64,000 nt of DNA from Ectothiorhodospira marina. GTDB taxonomy: Bacteria; Pseudomonadota; Gammaproteobacteria; Ectothiorhodospirales; Ectothiorhodospiraceae. This document shows positions 55,090-63,660 of this stretch, piece by piece. The translations under genes and the position numbers were made by a program. The stretch is from NCBI RefSeq assembly GCF_900109495.1, contig NZ_FOAA01000017.1:1-64000 (forward strand), given 5' to 3'. The notes below the pieces were generated by a model. The model had not been told where the DNA came from. It saw nothing but the letters and a program-made list of their open reading frames with translations, and searched no databases. How positions within the stretch are numbered: position 1 is the stretch's first letter; each line of letters begins with the position of its first letter.

Positions 55090-57840
55090 TCACGGCGTGT
55101 CCGTGTCCGATCCTGCCGAATCCACATACGCGGCGGCCTGCCGCAGGGTCGCTGGCATGAACTGATTCGCCCCGTTCATCCAGGGCTGCCCTTCGGCGCC
55201 CTTGAGGTGGTGATCCAGCCATTGCAACTTCCGACGGGTGGCGTCCTCGCGATTGTCTTGATCGCGGAAACTGTGGCCCTCCCCCTCATAGGCCAGCATG
55301 ACCACCGGTCGCCGGGATCGGCGCATGACGTTGTACAACTCCACCCCCTGGCTGAAATCCACAACGTCATCATCGGTGCCGAAAACCATCAGCAACGGCG
55401 TGGTGGCGCGATGGGCGTGGAAAACCGGCGAATTCTCCAGGTATGGCCCCGGGGTTTCCCAGAACAATGAGGTCAACCGACCCTGACCGGTTTCGAAGAT
55501 ATTGGCATTGGGTCGACCGGTTCGCCGATAAACGGCGTTGTACTGGCTGACCAGGTTGGTGACCGGGGCAGCCGCGATGGCCGCGCTGAACAGGTCGGTC
55601 TGGGTGATGGCAAAAGCGGTCTGATAGCCACCCCAGGAATGGCCCACCAGTGCCACGGCATCGGGATCGATCATCCCCGTATCCAGTGCTGTCTGGACCG
55701 CGGGACGGATGCTCTCCATGGCGGACAGACCTGGTCGATTCAGTTCGTAGGTGATATCCGGTTCCAGCACGAAATACCCTTCAACCGAGAGGACCCGTTG
55801 GTTGAAGAGTCCGCTCAGTCTGGGCGGGTGATAACTGTGCAGATTGTCGGAGCGATCCTCGTAGATGAGCACGACCATGGGGTAGCGCCGGCCCGGCTCG
55901 TAGCCGGCCGGATAAAGCAGCCTGCCCTGAAGGGGTTGACCGCGCTCGCTCTCGTAATGAAGCAGTTCGTCACCCGCCCAGTGATATGCCGATTGTTGCG
56001 GATTGGTGTTCGTGACCCGTCTCAGGGTGCGAAAGTCGTCGTCAGTGAAATGAAAGTTGGGAGACTCGGTCGCGCTCTCCGCCATCACCACGAACGCATC
56101 CGCTGCATCGGCCTTTTGCAGGAACTGCAGACGGCGGGGCTGATTGATCAGCCACCGGGCACCCTCATCCGGCTCATGGCGCAAGTACCCATGAGACTTG
56201 TCCTGCTCATTGAAAGCCGAAAAATAGAGCGCGGAGGTCTCGTCCGGCGGGTCCGCATGCCAATCCAGACGGTGCTCGCGGAACCGGATCCGGTGCTCGC
56301 GTCCCTGGGTGAGACGTTCCACCCGCTCCCCATCGGGGCTGGCCCGGTAGACATCAAAACGTGAATAGAGCAGTACCCAGCGATCGCCAACCGCCCACTG
56401 ACCATGACCAAAGGGCTCATCCTGCTCGCGGCCGCTCACGCGGGTGTAGTCGTTGAACTCCACCTCCAGGTCGCGGGTGAGCGATACCACCCGGCCGGTC
56501 TGCAGGTCCCGCGTCCACCACTGATCATCCCGGAAATACAGCAGGTAACGCCCCGTGGCCGAGGCGGTGACATCCTCCTGTCGCTTCACCACCGTGGATG
56601 TCGCGCCATCAGTGACATCCACCACATTAAAATCATGCCAGCGCTCGCGAAAATGCGGCAGGTACGGTCGGGCATCCTGAATGAGAAGATGCCGCTCACC
56701 CGGCAACAGGCGAACACTGCGATGGGGACCCATCCGGGCGAGGACGGTCACGCTGTCCTGTTCCGGAGACCAGGCCGCCACCGTGAGTGGCGCGGCATCG
56801 TCGCGCTGTCGCTGTCTTCGTGGGGGCAGGGGGTCATCGCGCCAGTGCCAGATATCCAGCCCCTCGGGCAGGGCCTCATTCCCGGTGTCATTCCCCGCCC
56901 CCACGGCGAAGATCAACCGACCGCCGCCATCCGCCCAACGCAGACGCCCCACGCCGCGAATCCGCTCGCCCAGCACGCAGGAATGTGCCGGACAAAGGGC
57001 CTCCCAGCGCTGATCGAGTTCGTGCAACAGACCGACATCATCGCCCGCTGCATAGACCGCCAGTCCCGCTGCCCCCGATGACTCACCATCGCGCTGGACC
57101 AACGCCAGTCGATCACCCTCCGGGTGCCACAAGGGCCTGGAATCGAATTGCCCTGCCTGGCCAACCTCCTGAATCTCCAGGGTTTGCAGGTCGGCCACGA
57201 TCAGGCGCTGATTGCCCTTGGGCGGCTGGGTCAATAGTGCCGCCCGGCGCCCATCCGGGGAGAGTGTGGCTTGCCTGCCATGATCGATCCGGATGCGCTC
57301 CCCTGAATCCAGATGCAGAAGTTCCAGGGCAGGTCGATCTCCGTCCCGCCGTTGCGCTGGTACGTTGCCCAGCACCACGCCAACGCGGGGTGCCAGTATG
57401 TAGCTGCTGATGTGTGCGTGGTGATGGACGCTGCCATCCCGCAGGTTCACGACCACCATTTGGGAGCCACTACCCTCCTCCGAGGGCTCCCGGGCGATGA
57501 ACCAGCGACTATCGTCCGTGAAACGGAAGCCCGAGGCCTGTTCAAACTCTCGCGGAGCGGCTTGCCCATCCGTAGGGGCCAGAACCACCCGAACCTGCCC
57601 ATCCACGCGCCGGACCAGATGCGTGAACCACTTCCCATCGGGCGAGAGACGGAAGCCTCCGATGCTTTCCCACTGGCCGTAGTCCGATGGGGACAGATGC
57701 CGCGGTTCAGCGTAGTCCACCTGGGCGAACGCGCTGCCCCCGCATAGGCAAAGCGCCAGCAGCCCAATCAAGCGGAGCCAACAGGTAACCACCGGACGCA
57801 CGGATTCCCGCTGCTGGCAGGATGCACTGAGCATGGTCAT
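55090..57840 (-). CDS. S9 prolyl-oligopeptidase-family exported peptidase
   Basis: A 916-residue protein with a signal peptide (WLRLIGLLALCLCGGSAFAQ), an N-terminal beta-propeller of about 580 residues (repeated blocks such as FRLSPDGKWFTHLVRR and ATLSPDGRRAALLTQ), and a C-terminal alpha/beta hydrolase domain. The catalytic serine is in VGHSWGGYQ, the aspartate in FGTDDDVVDF and the histidine in EGEGHSFRD, so the triad is complete. S9 enzymes cut peptides; relatives in lasso-peptide loci act as isopeptidases next to TonB receptors. It is first in the cluster, 93 bases before lipoprotein A. The periplasmic site follows from the signal peptide. Confidence 0.9.
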   Translation of the reverse strand: MTMLSASCQQRESVRPVVTCWLRLIGLLALCLCGGSAFAQVDYAEPRHLSPSDYGQWESIGGFRLSPDGKWFTHLVRRVDGQVRVVLAPTDGQAAPREFEQASGFRFTDDSRWFIAREPSEEGSGSQMVVVNLRDGSVHHHAHISSYILAPRVGVVLGNVPAQRRDGDRPALELLHLDSGERIRIDHGRQATLSPDGRRAALLTQPPKGNQRLIVADLQTLEIQEVGQAGQFDSRPLWHPEGDRLALVQRDGESSGAAGLAVYAAGDDVGLLHELDQRWEALCPAHSCVLGERIRGVGRLRWADGGGRLIFAVGAGNDTGNEALPEGLDIWHWRDDPLPPRRQRQRDDAAPLTVAAWSPEQDSVTVLARMGPHRSVRLLPGERHLLIQDARPYLPHFRERWHDFNVVDVTDGATSTVVKRQEDVTASATGRYLLYFRDDQWWTRDLQTGRVVSLTRDLEVEFNDYTRVSGREQDEPFGHGQWAVGDRWVLLYSRFDVYRASPDGERVERLTQGREHRIRFREHRLDWHADPPDETSALYFSAFNEQDKSHGYLRHEPDEGARWLINQPRRLQFLQKADAADAFVVMAESATESPNFHFTDDDFRTLRRVTNTNPQQSAYHWAGDELLHYESERGQPLQGRLLYPAGYEPGRRYPMVVLIYEDRSDNLHSYHPPRLSGLFNQRVLSVEGYFVLEPDITYELNRPGLSAMESIRPAVQTALDTGMIDPDAVALVGHSWGGYQTAFAITQTDLFSAAIAAAPVTNLVSQYNAVYRRTGRPNANIFETGQGRLTSLFWETPGPYLENSPVFHAHRATTPLLMVFGTDDDVVDFSQGVELYNVMRRSRRPVVMLAYEGEGHSFRDQDNREDATRRKLQWLDHHLKGAEGQPWMNGANQFMPATLRQAAAYVDSAGSDTDTP

Positions 57841-57939
57841 ACAGCGCCGACTCGAGTAACGGGCGCCGTGGGGCGTCGTCTTGGGAGATGAACGGCAGGA
57901 GAGCCAGCAGCAGGCATCGTTGCGTTTCCGTCAAGCCAG

Positions 57940-57984
57940 GGTTACGGGGGATGTGATCCTCGCCGTGGGATCACATGGGTAACC
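57940..57984. promoter_or_regulatory. nested inverted repeat upstream of the S9 peptidase operon
   Basis: ATGTGATCC (57951-57959) and GGATCACAT (57968-57976) form a perfect 9-bp stem, enclosed by GGTTAC (57940-57945) and GTAACC (57979-57984). It lies about 100 bases upstream of the peptidase start and fits a large operator or a structured RNA. The spacing does not fit a CRP site (TGTGA-N6-TCACA). Confidence 0.55.
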
Positions 57985-58024
57985 GTTGCATGTGGCTGGC
58001 TGCGGGCTGGCTGATGGTGCAAAC
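57985..58024. repeat. GTTGCA...TGCAAAC repeat, right copy
   Basis: GTTGCA, then TGGCTGGCTG and GGGCTGGCTG, then TGCAAACG, similar to 45803-45837. It directly adjoins the nested inverted repeat upstream of the S9 peptidase gene. The rest of the 57841-58143 gap shows no gene. Confidence 0.45.
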
Positions 58025-58143
58025 GGGAATGGTTCACATTCTTACATCATTCATCGCATGAGACAAGCACGCATGAATGGCAGATGGCCGGTTGCATTGT
58101 GCTGGAACAAAAACACTTGTGAGCGCCCATGAACTCTGATAGA

Positions 58144-58162
58144 AATGGGAATTATTCGCATT
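58144..58162. promoter_or_regulatory. Fur box upstream of hutX
   Basis: AATGGGAATTATTCGCATT is a near-perfect palindrome and matches 14 of 18 scored positions of the Fur consensus. It ends 24 bases before the hutX start codon. Confidence 0.75.
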
Positions 58163-58186
58163 ATTTTGTTTCCAAAGGAGGATCTC

Positions 58187-58735
58187 ATGCCCCAATCCAC
58201 CCCCCAGCCGCACCCATCCGACACCCTGCGCCAACGTCTCGCCGATGAGCCGGGCGTCGTACTGGAGCAAATCGCCCACGAGGAGAACCTCAGCCTTCTG
58301 GAGGTGGTGCGCTGTTTGCCTCAAAACCACTGGACGGAGGTCAGCGGACGACACTACCTCGACGTCCTGTACGCCCTACCCTCTTGGGGAGAGATGACCA
58401 CGGTGCTGCACACCGCCGACGTCATCATGGAGTTCAAGGGCCCGTTTCCCTCCGGCAGCACTGGCCATGGCTTCTACAACCTGCAGGGGAAGGCCGGACT
58501 ATCAGGCCACCTTCGGCCCGAGCGCTGTCAGCACATCGTGTTCATGCAACGCCCCTTCATGGGCATGGAGACAGCCTCCATCCAGTTCTACAACGCGGAG
58601 GGGGAAGGGATGTTCAAGGTCTTCCTCGGTCGCGATGAACAGCGCCAGCTACGCCCGGATCAACTCCAGCACTTTTCCAGATTGAGAAACACCTTGTCCG
58701 CCCTGGATCACATCGAGCAGGAGGCCTCCGCATGA
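58187..58735 (+). CDS. hutX: HutX/ChuX-type heme carrier protein
   Basis: A 182-residue cytosolic heme-utilisation protein. The N-terminal helix (LADEPGVVLEQIAHEENLSL) and VVRCLPQNHWTEVSG match HutX/ChuX, and the beta core reads TADVIMEFKGPFPSGSTGHG, GHGFYNLQGKAGLSGHLRPE and CQHIVFMQRPFMGMETASIQ. HutX carries heme to the degrading enzyme. AAGGAGG five bases before ATG 58187 gives a strong start; the longer frame from 58145 runs through the Fur box. Its stop overlaps the next ATG by four bases, tying it to the NAD(P)-binding protein. Confidence 0.92.
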   Translation: MPQSTPQPHPSDTLRQRLADEPGVVLEQIAHEENLSLLEVVRCLPQNHWTEVSGRHYLDVLYALPSWGEMTTVLHTADVIMEFKGPFPSGSTGHGFYNLQGKAGLSGHLRPERCQHIVFMQRPFMGMETASIQFYNAEGEGMFKVFLGRDEQRQLRPDQLQHFSRLRNTLSALDHIEQEASA

Positions 58736-59415
58736 AACCCGTCCTGATCTTCGGTGCCACCCGGGGCGTGGGACTGGAAGTGGCCTACCGCTTGCGTGGG
58801 CGCAACCAGTCCGTGCTGGCATTGGTAAGGCCCAACAGCGAGCCCGCTCCTCTCAAGACCCTGGGTGTCGAGATCATTCCGGGGGATGCGGTCTGCTCAG
58901 GAGATGTGGAACGTGCCTTCATGGCACTGGGCACTGGCGGGATCGTCATTTCGACGCTGGCCGGCAGACTCGACGACGGCACATACGTGGACGAGACCGG
59001 CAATCAAACGGTCATCGATATCGCTCGACGCTATACACCCGAGCGCGTGGTGCTGGTCACCGCCATCGGCTGTGGAGAGATGATGCCCTATCGCTCCGAG
59101 CAGGCCATCACTGCCTTCGGGGATGTGGTCGAGGCCAAGACCCGCGCCGAGGACTCCCTGCGCACCTCCGGCCTCCCCTACACCATCATTCGCCCGGGCG
59201 GCCTGCTATCTGCGCCAGCCACCGGCCGGGCTATCCTCTCCACCAAGCCCACCATACACGGGATGATCACCCGGACAGACGTGGCTTGCCTGATCGAGCG
59301 TGTGATCGATGAAGACAATTCACTGGGCAAGGCCTTCGCCGCCGTGGATCTGGATCACTCACGACTTGATCCGGATCCGAGCAAAGATTCTCACGCCGAG
59401 CCCCTGACACCTTGA
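58732..59415 (+). CDS. atypical SDR NAD(P)-binding protein linked to heme use
   Basis: A 227-residue Rossmann-fold protein of the NAD(P)H-binding atypical SDR group. The nucleotide loop is IFGATRGVG at residues 6-14, with VVISTLAG-like IVISTLAG near 72, VVLVTAIGCG near 108, and TIIRPGGLLSAP near 158; the usual YxxxK active site is replaced by a region around EAKTRAEDSL. Translational coupling to hutX suggests it supplies electrons for heme breakdown or reduces the tetrapyrrole product, like biliverdin reductase B. That role is inference from context. Confidence 0.82.
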   Translation: MKPVLIFGATRGVGLEVAYRLRGRNQSVLALVRPNSEPAPLKTLGVEIIPGDAVCSGDVERAFMALGTGGIVISTLAGRLDDGTYVDETGNQTVIDIARRYTPERVVLVTAIGCGEMMPYRSEQAITAFGDVVEAKTRAEDSLRTSGLPYTIIRPGGLLSAPATGRAILSTKPTIHGMITRTDVACLIERVIDEDNSLGKAFAAVDLDHSRLDPDPSKDSHAEPLTP

Positions 59416-59421
59416 CATCGT

Positions 59422-59440
59422 AATGATAATAATTATCATT
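59422..59440. promoter_or_regulatory. perfect Fur box upstream of the heme receptor
   Basis: AATGATAATAATTATCATT is a perfect 19-base palindrome matching all 18 scored positions of the Fur consensus. It ends 110 bases before the receptor start, just after the SDR gene, and is the strongest Fur site in the window. Confidence 0.95.
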
Positions 59441-59550
59441 AATTGAAGATTTGCCCAGCCCGCCAACGACCCTCCCGGGTCAGGTAGCCAGCCAGGCCGC
59501 TTGTACCACAAGCAACCCGCGACCCCGCGCCCATCGCCTGGAGGGCTTTC

Positions 59551-61578
59551 ATGCCGCAACACCGCTATACCGTTCCTGTCATTGCCGCCTCCTTGACGCT
59601 GGCATTGCCCGCACACGCCGACACCCGGCCTGATCACGAACAGGTGGCCTCACTCACCCTGCCCACCATCATGGTGGAGTCCACCCGGGTGCCGACGGCT
59701 CTGGATCAACTGGGGGCACCCGTCGCCGTGCGTGACAGGGCCACCCTGAACCGGGATCAGGCAACGGACTTGGCGGACGTGCTGAATCGCATGCCGGGCG
59801 TGGATACCAGCGGCGGCCCCCGTACCACCGCTCTGCAACCCGTGATCCGCGGTCTCGGTGGCGAGCGGGTGGTCATCCGGGTGGATGGCGCACGTCAGAA
59901 TTTTGCTTCCGGTCACAAGGGCCGGGCGTTCCTGGATCCGTTTCTGCTGGAGCAGGCCGAGGTGCTGCGCGGACCAGCCTCCAGCCTGTACGGCTCGGGT
60001 GCCCTGGGCGGCGTGGTGAACTTCCGCACCCGCGACCCGGAGAATTTCCTGGGAGACGATGCCTTCGGCGGCCGCATCACTGCGGGTTACCAGGATCAGG
60101 GCAGCCAGCAACTGCTGTCGGCCATCGTGGCCGGACAGGGTGAGCGGGGCTCCTGGCTCGGCAGCATACTCCAGCGGGATCAATCCGACCTGGAGGACGG
60201 CGATGGCGACACCATCCGTTTCACCGGCGATGACATCGCTTCCGGGCTGATCAAGGGCACGCTGCGTCCCGCACCGTACCATCGGCTCACCCTGAGCCTG
60301 CAGGGATTCCGTGATGACCATGAGATCCCTTCCAATGCCACGGCCTCGGGTACCGGCGGTGGCTCGGCCGGCATCATCGTGGATCGCCGTACCGACAGCC
60401 GCACCCAGACCCTGCGCTACCAGTTCACCCCGGACAACGACTGGGTGAACCTGGACGCCACCGTTTACGGCAACCAGGTGGAACTGGAGGAAACACGGGT
60501 CGACACCGAGCGGTACGACGAGACCCGGCTGCGCACCGTGGGCCTGGACATGACCAATACCACCTGGCTGCGCACCGGCGCGGTGGATCACGAGTTGCTC
60601 GTCGGACTGGAACACTACCGGGACCGTCAGCGGGGACGGCGTGATGGAGACCGGCGGCCCCAGTATCCCGACGCCCGCCAGGACACCACCGGTGTGTTCA
60701 TCACAGACCGCATCCTGATCGGTGAGCGTTGGGAGGTCTCTCCGGGCCTGCGCTACGATCGCTTCCACAAGGATGCCGATGATCAGCCCTCCATCACCGA
60801 ATCGGAATGGTCAGGGCAGTTGACGGCCACCTTCATGGTGGCCCCGGGCTGGGATCTGTTCGGTGGCTATTCGGAGGCCTTCCGCGCGCCATCCCTGACC
60901 AACCTCTATGTGGGCGGGGTGCATTTTGGCAACAACTTCTTTGAGCCCAACCCCGACCTCAAGCCCGAGAAGGCTCGCAACAAGGAACTGGGACTGAGCT
61001 ACCACGGGCAGGGGATCTGGCAGGCACAGGATCAGGTGCGAGCCCGACTGTCTATTTACCAGAACGATGTGGAGGACTTCATTGACCAGCGGGTGGAAAT
61101 GGAAATGCCCACGTTCGGCCCTCCCATTCCCGGCGGGCGCACCTACTTCGAAAACGTTCAGGACGCCCGTCTGCGCGGCCAGGAACTGGAATTCCAGTAT
61201 CTGAACCCCGACTACTTCGTGGCCATGAACGCCGGTCGGATACGCGGAGATAACCGCACCGACGGGGAACCGCTCTCCGGCATCCCCGCGGACAGTCTAA
61301 GCCTGGAAGGTGGCATCCATATCATGGATGGACAGCTCACCCTGGGTGGACGTCTGACCCGCTCCTGGTCCCAAGATCGCGTCCCCGATGGCACCGAGTC
61401 CACTGACGGTTACACCCTCACGGATCTCTTCCTGACCCTGCAGCCAGAAGCTGCAGGCGAGCGCCTGCGACTGGATTTCGGCGTCGACAACGTCACCGAC
61501 AAGACCTATCGCCCTCACCTCGCGGCCATCAATGACCCCGGCCGCAACGTGAAAGTCCAAGCCAGTTACCGATTCTGA
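59551..61578 (+). CDS. hmuR: TonB-dependent heme/hemoglobin receptor
   Basis: A 675-residue outer-membrane receptor with a signal peptide ending at LPAHA, plug domain (LADVLNRMPGVDTSGGPRTT, IRGLGGERVVIRVDGARQNF, EVLRGPASSLYGSGALGGVV) and barrel ending NVKVQASYRF. The heme-receptor boxes are present: FRAP in YSEAFRAPSLTNLY and NPDL in EPNPDLKPEKARNKELGLSY, which flank the conserved heme-ligand loop in HemR/HutA/HmuR proteins. GGAGGG precedes the ATG. It is preceded by the perfect Fur box and followed by hmuTUV, so heme import repressed by iron is well supported. Confidence 0.94.
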   Translation: MPQHRYTVPVIAASLTLALPAHADTRPDHEQVASLTLPTIMVESTRVPTALDQLGAPVAVRDRATLNRDQATDLADVLNRMPGVDTSGGPRTTALQPVIRGLGGERVVIRVDGARQNFASGHKGRAFLDPFLLEQAEVLRGPASSLYGSGALGGVVNFRTRDPENFLGDDAFGGRITAGYQDQGSQQLLSAIVAGQGERGSWLGSILQRDQSDLEDGDGDTIRFTGDDIASGLIKGTLRPAPYHRLTLSLQGFRDDHEIPSNATASGTGGGSAGIIVDRRTDSRTQTLRYQFTPDNDWVNLDATVYGNQVELEETRVDTERYDETRLRTVGLDMTNTTWLRTGAVDHELLVGLEHYRDRQRGRRDGDRRPQYPDARQDTTGVFITDRILIGERWEVSPGLRYDRFHKDADDQPSITESEWSGQLTATFMVAPGWDLFGGYSEAFRAPSLTNLYVGGVHFGNNFFEPNPDLKPEKARNKELGLSYHGQGIWQAQDQVRARLSIYQNDVEDFIDQRVEMEMPTFGPPIPGGRTYFENVQDARLRGQELEFQYLNPDYFVAMNAGRIRGDNRTDGEPLSGIPADSLSLEGGIHIMDGQLTLGGRLTRSWSQDRVPDGTESTDGYTLTDLFLTLQPEAAGERLRLDFGVDNVTDKTYRPHLAAINDPGRNVKVQASYRF

Positions 61579-61693
61579 ACGAGTCACGTACCTTAACGGG
61601 AGACAACGCACATGGCGGTCATCACTCTTATTCATTGCCCAACTGCCCTGAATCACACAACTGCCCGGCACCTCGCTGGCCAGGAGCCTTGCC

Positions 61694-62581
61694 GTGCATC
61701 GTCGTGACCTATTGCGCTGGCTCGGAGGTGGTGCTCTGGGGATCGCATTTAGACCGCTGACGGCCGGAACAGCCTACGCAAAACACGATATATGCGTGGA
61801 ACACGATATGCGTGTAGATGGAGGTCTAGTGTCCATCGGCGGAGGACTGACCGAAACTATCTTCGCCCTAGGGGCCGGCGACCAGATTCTAGGCGCGGAT
61901 ACCACCAGCACCTATCCGAAGCCTGCCAATGCATTGCCCAAAGTGGGCTACCAGCACACGCTCACGTCTGAGAGCATCCTCTCCTTGCGGCCTGATGTCC
62001 TGATCCATGACGGCAGCGCCGGCCCAGGCACGACCCTGGAGCGCGTAGCCGGGGCGGGGGTCAAGCTGCTCACCGTGTCCGGGGAACCCAGCCTCAATGG
62101 CTTCAAAAAGCGGGTGGCCACCCTGGGGTGCTGGCTGGGTGCCGAGGCCCGCGCCATGGAAATCATTCGCTCCGTGGAGGCGGATCTGGACGAGGCCCGG
62201 AAGATCCAGGCCGATCTGGGCCGTCCGCCCCGGCTGGTGCTGCTCATGGCCCATGGCCAGGGTAATGCCGTGGCCGCCGGTCGCGACACCAAGGCGGATG
62301 CCCTGGCGCGCCTGTGTGGGGGCGAGAACGTATTCCAGGATTATTCCGGTTATCGGCCCGTGTCCCGGGAAGGCGTCATGGCCCGGCGACCGGATGCCCT
62401 GATCATCTCCGGAGAGGCGGCGGCAGACTTTGGCGGTTCGCTGTCCCGGGTGCCCCAGTATGTGGGCGACACCCTGTTCCTGCTGGGCTTTGGTCCCCGA
62501 CTGGGGGAGGCCGTGCTGGATGTCAGTCGCTTCCTGAACCGGGACCTGGCCGGCCACCCCGTGGGCATCGGGCACGCATGA
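61694..62581 (+). CDS. hmuT: hemin ABC transporter periplasmic binding protein
   Basis: A 295-residue TroA-fold binding protein of the HmuT group: SIGGGLTETIFALGAGDQIL, GADTTSTYP, LPKVGYQHTLTSESILSLRP and the C-terminal YVGDTLFLLGFGPRLGEAVL. It hands heme from the receptor to the permease. The start is a GTG at 61694 with AGGAG seven bases upstream. The signal peptide begins HRRDLLRWLGGGALG, with a twin-arginine pair before the hydrophobic core, so export by the Tat route is possible and unusual for this family. Its stop overlaps the permease ATG by four bases. Confidence 0.93.
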   Translation: MHRRDLLRWLGGGALGIAFRPLTAGTAYAKHDICVEHDMRVDGGLVSIGGGLTETIFALGAGDQILGADTTSTYPKPANALPKVGYQHTLTSESILSLRPDVLIHDGSAGPGTTLERVAGAGVKLLTVSGEPSLNGFKKRVATLGCWLGAEARAMEIIRSVEADLDEARKIQADLGRPPRLVLLMAHGQGNAVAAGRDTKADALARLCGGENVFQDYSGYRPVSREGVMARRPDALIISGEAAADFGGSLSRVPQYVGDTLFLLGFGPRLGEAVLDVSRFLNRDLAGHPVGIGHA

Positions 62582-63660
62582 GTGCCGTGGCTCCCGAATG
62601 GGTGCGGCCCGGCCCGACCGTGAACCCAGAAGGCTCCCGGTCCGCCCGTGCGCGCCTGGTGACACTGGCGCTGATCCCGGCGGTGATCCTCGCCGCCATG
62701 CTCGGACTCACCACCGGTGCCGTGGCCATGACGCCCTGGGATGTACTGCGCATCCTCACCGGGCAACTGGACGATCCCTTCCTCCACGAGGTGATCTTCA
62801 ATCTCCGGCTGCCACGGGTGTTGGTGGCCATCACCGTGGGCGCTGCGCTCGCCATGAGCGGCGTGGCCCTGCAGGGGCTGTTCCGTAACCCCCTGGCCGA
62901 CCCCGGCCTGATCGGCGTGTCGGCCGGTGCGGCCCTGGGGGCCGTGGCGGTGATCGTGCTGGGCACCACGGTGCTGGCCCCCCTGGTTCTGCCCCTGGGG
63001 GTGCTGGCGCTGCCCCTGGCGGCCTTTGCCGGTGGCCTGGCCACCACCTGGCTGGTCTATCGCCTGGCGAGTCGAGGTGGGCATACCTCGGTGGCCACCC
63101 TGCTGCTCGGCGGCATTGCCATCAATGCCATTGCCGGCGCCGCCACCGGGATGCTGGTCTACATGGCCGATGATCAGCAACTGCGCACCCTGACCTTCTG
63201 GAACATGGGCTCCCTCGCCCATGCCGGGTGGACCTTGTGGGCGGTCAGTGCTGGCTTCGTGATGCTGGCCCTGGCCGCCCTGCCCTTCATTGCCCGCGCC
63301 CTCAATGGCCTCATGCTCGGCGAATCCGTGGCCACCCATCTGGGTTTCCCGGTGCATCGCATCAAGACCCTGGTGGTGATCACCGCCGCCCTGGCAGTGG
63401 GCGCTTCAGTGGCCATCGCCGGCATCATCGGTTTCGTGGGACTGGTGGTTCCCCATCTGCTGCGCCTGACCATTGGCCCGGACCACCGCTATCTGCTGCC
63501 CGCCTCGGCCCTGGGCGGCGCCCTGTTGCTGCTGCTGGCCGATGCCCTGGCCCGGGTGATCGTTTCTCCGGCGGAATTGCCCATCGGGCTTTTGACCGCG
63601 CTGCTGGGCGGACCCTTCTTTTTGTGGTTGTTGATGCGTCAGCAAGGGAGGCTGGGATGA
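62578..63660 (+). CDS. hmuU: hemin ABC transporter permease
   Basis: A 360-residue FecCD-family permease with about ten hydrophobic helices: RLPRVLVAITVGAALAMSGV, LQGLFRNPLADPGLIGVSAG, TLTFWNMGSLAHAGW and IAGIIGFVGLVVPHLLRL, the last being the ATPase-contact loop. The ATG at 62578 overlaps the hmuT stop (ATGA); a longer open frame from 62314 lies inside hmuT and is rejected. With hmuT and hmuV it forms the inner-membrane heme importer. Confidence 0.95.
   Translation: MSAVAPEWVRPGPTVNPEGSRSARARLVTLALIPAVILAAMLGLTTGAVAMTPWDVLRILTGQLDDPFLHEVIFNLRLPRVLVAITVGAALAMSGVALQGLFRNPLADPGLIGVSAGAALGAVAVIVLGTTVLAPLVLPLGVLALPLAAFAGGLATTWLVYRLASRGGHTSVATLLLGGIAINAIAGAATGMLVYMADDQQLRTLTFWNMGSLAHAGWTLWAVSAGFVMLALAALPFIARALNGLMLGESVATHLGFPVHRIKTLVVITAALAVGASVAIAGIIGFVGLVVPHLLRLTIGPDHRYLLPASALGGALLLLLADALARVIVSPAELPIGLLTALLGGPFFLWLLMRQQGRLG

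Noticed and set aside
55090-57840. Lasso-peptide biosynthesis locus
   Set aside because: S9 peptidase and TonB receptor fit the uptake side of such loci, but no precursor, B-protein or C-protein gene is visible nearby.
57951-57976. CRP binding site in the inverted repeat
   Set aside because: The TGTGA and TCACA halves are 14 bases apart instead of six.
62314-62577. N-terminal extension of hmuU
   Set aside because: It overlaps hmuT in another frame; the ATGA overlap at 62578 is the usual start for this operon.
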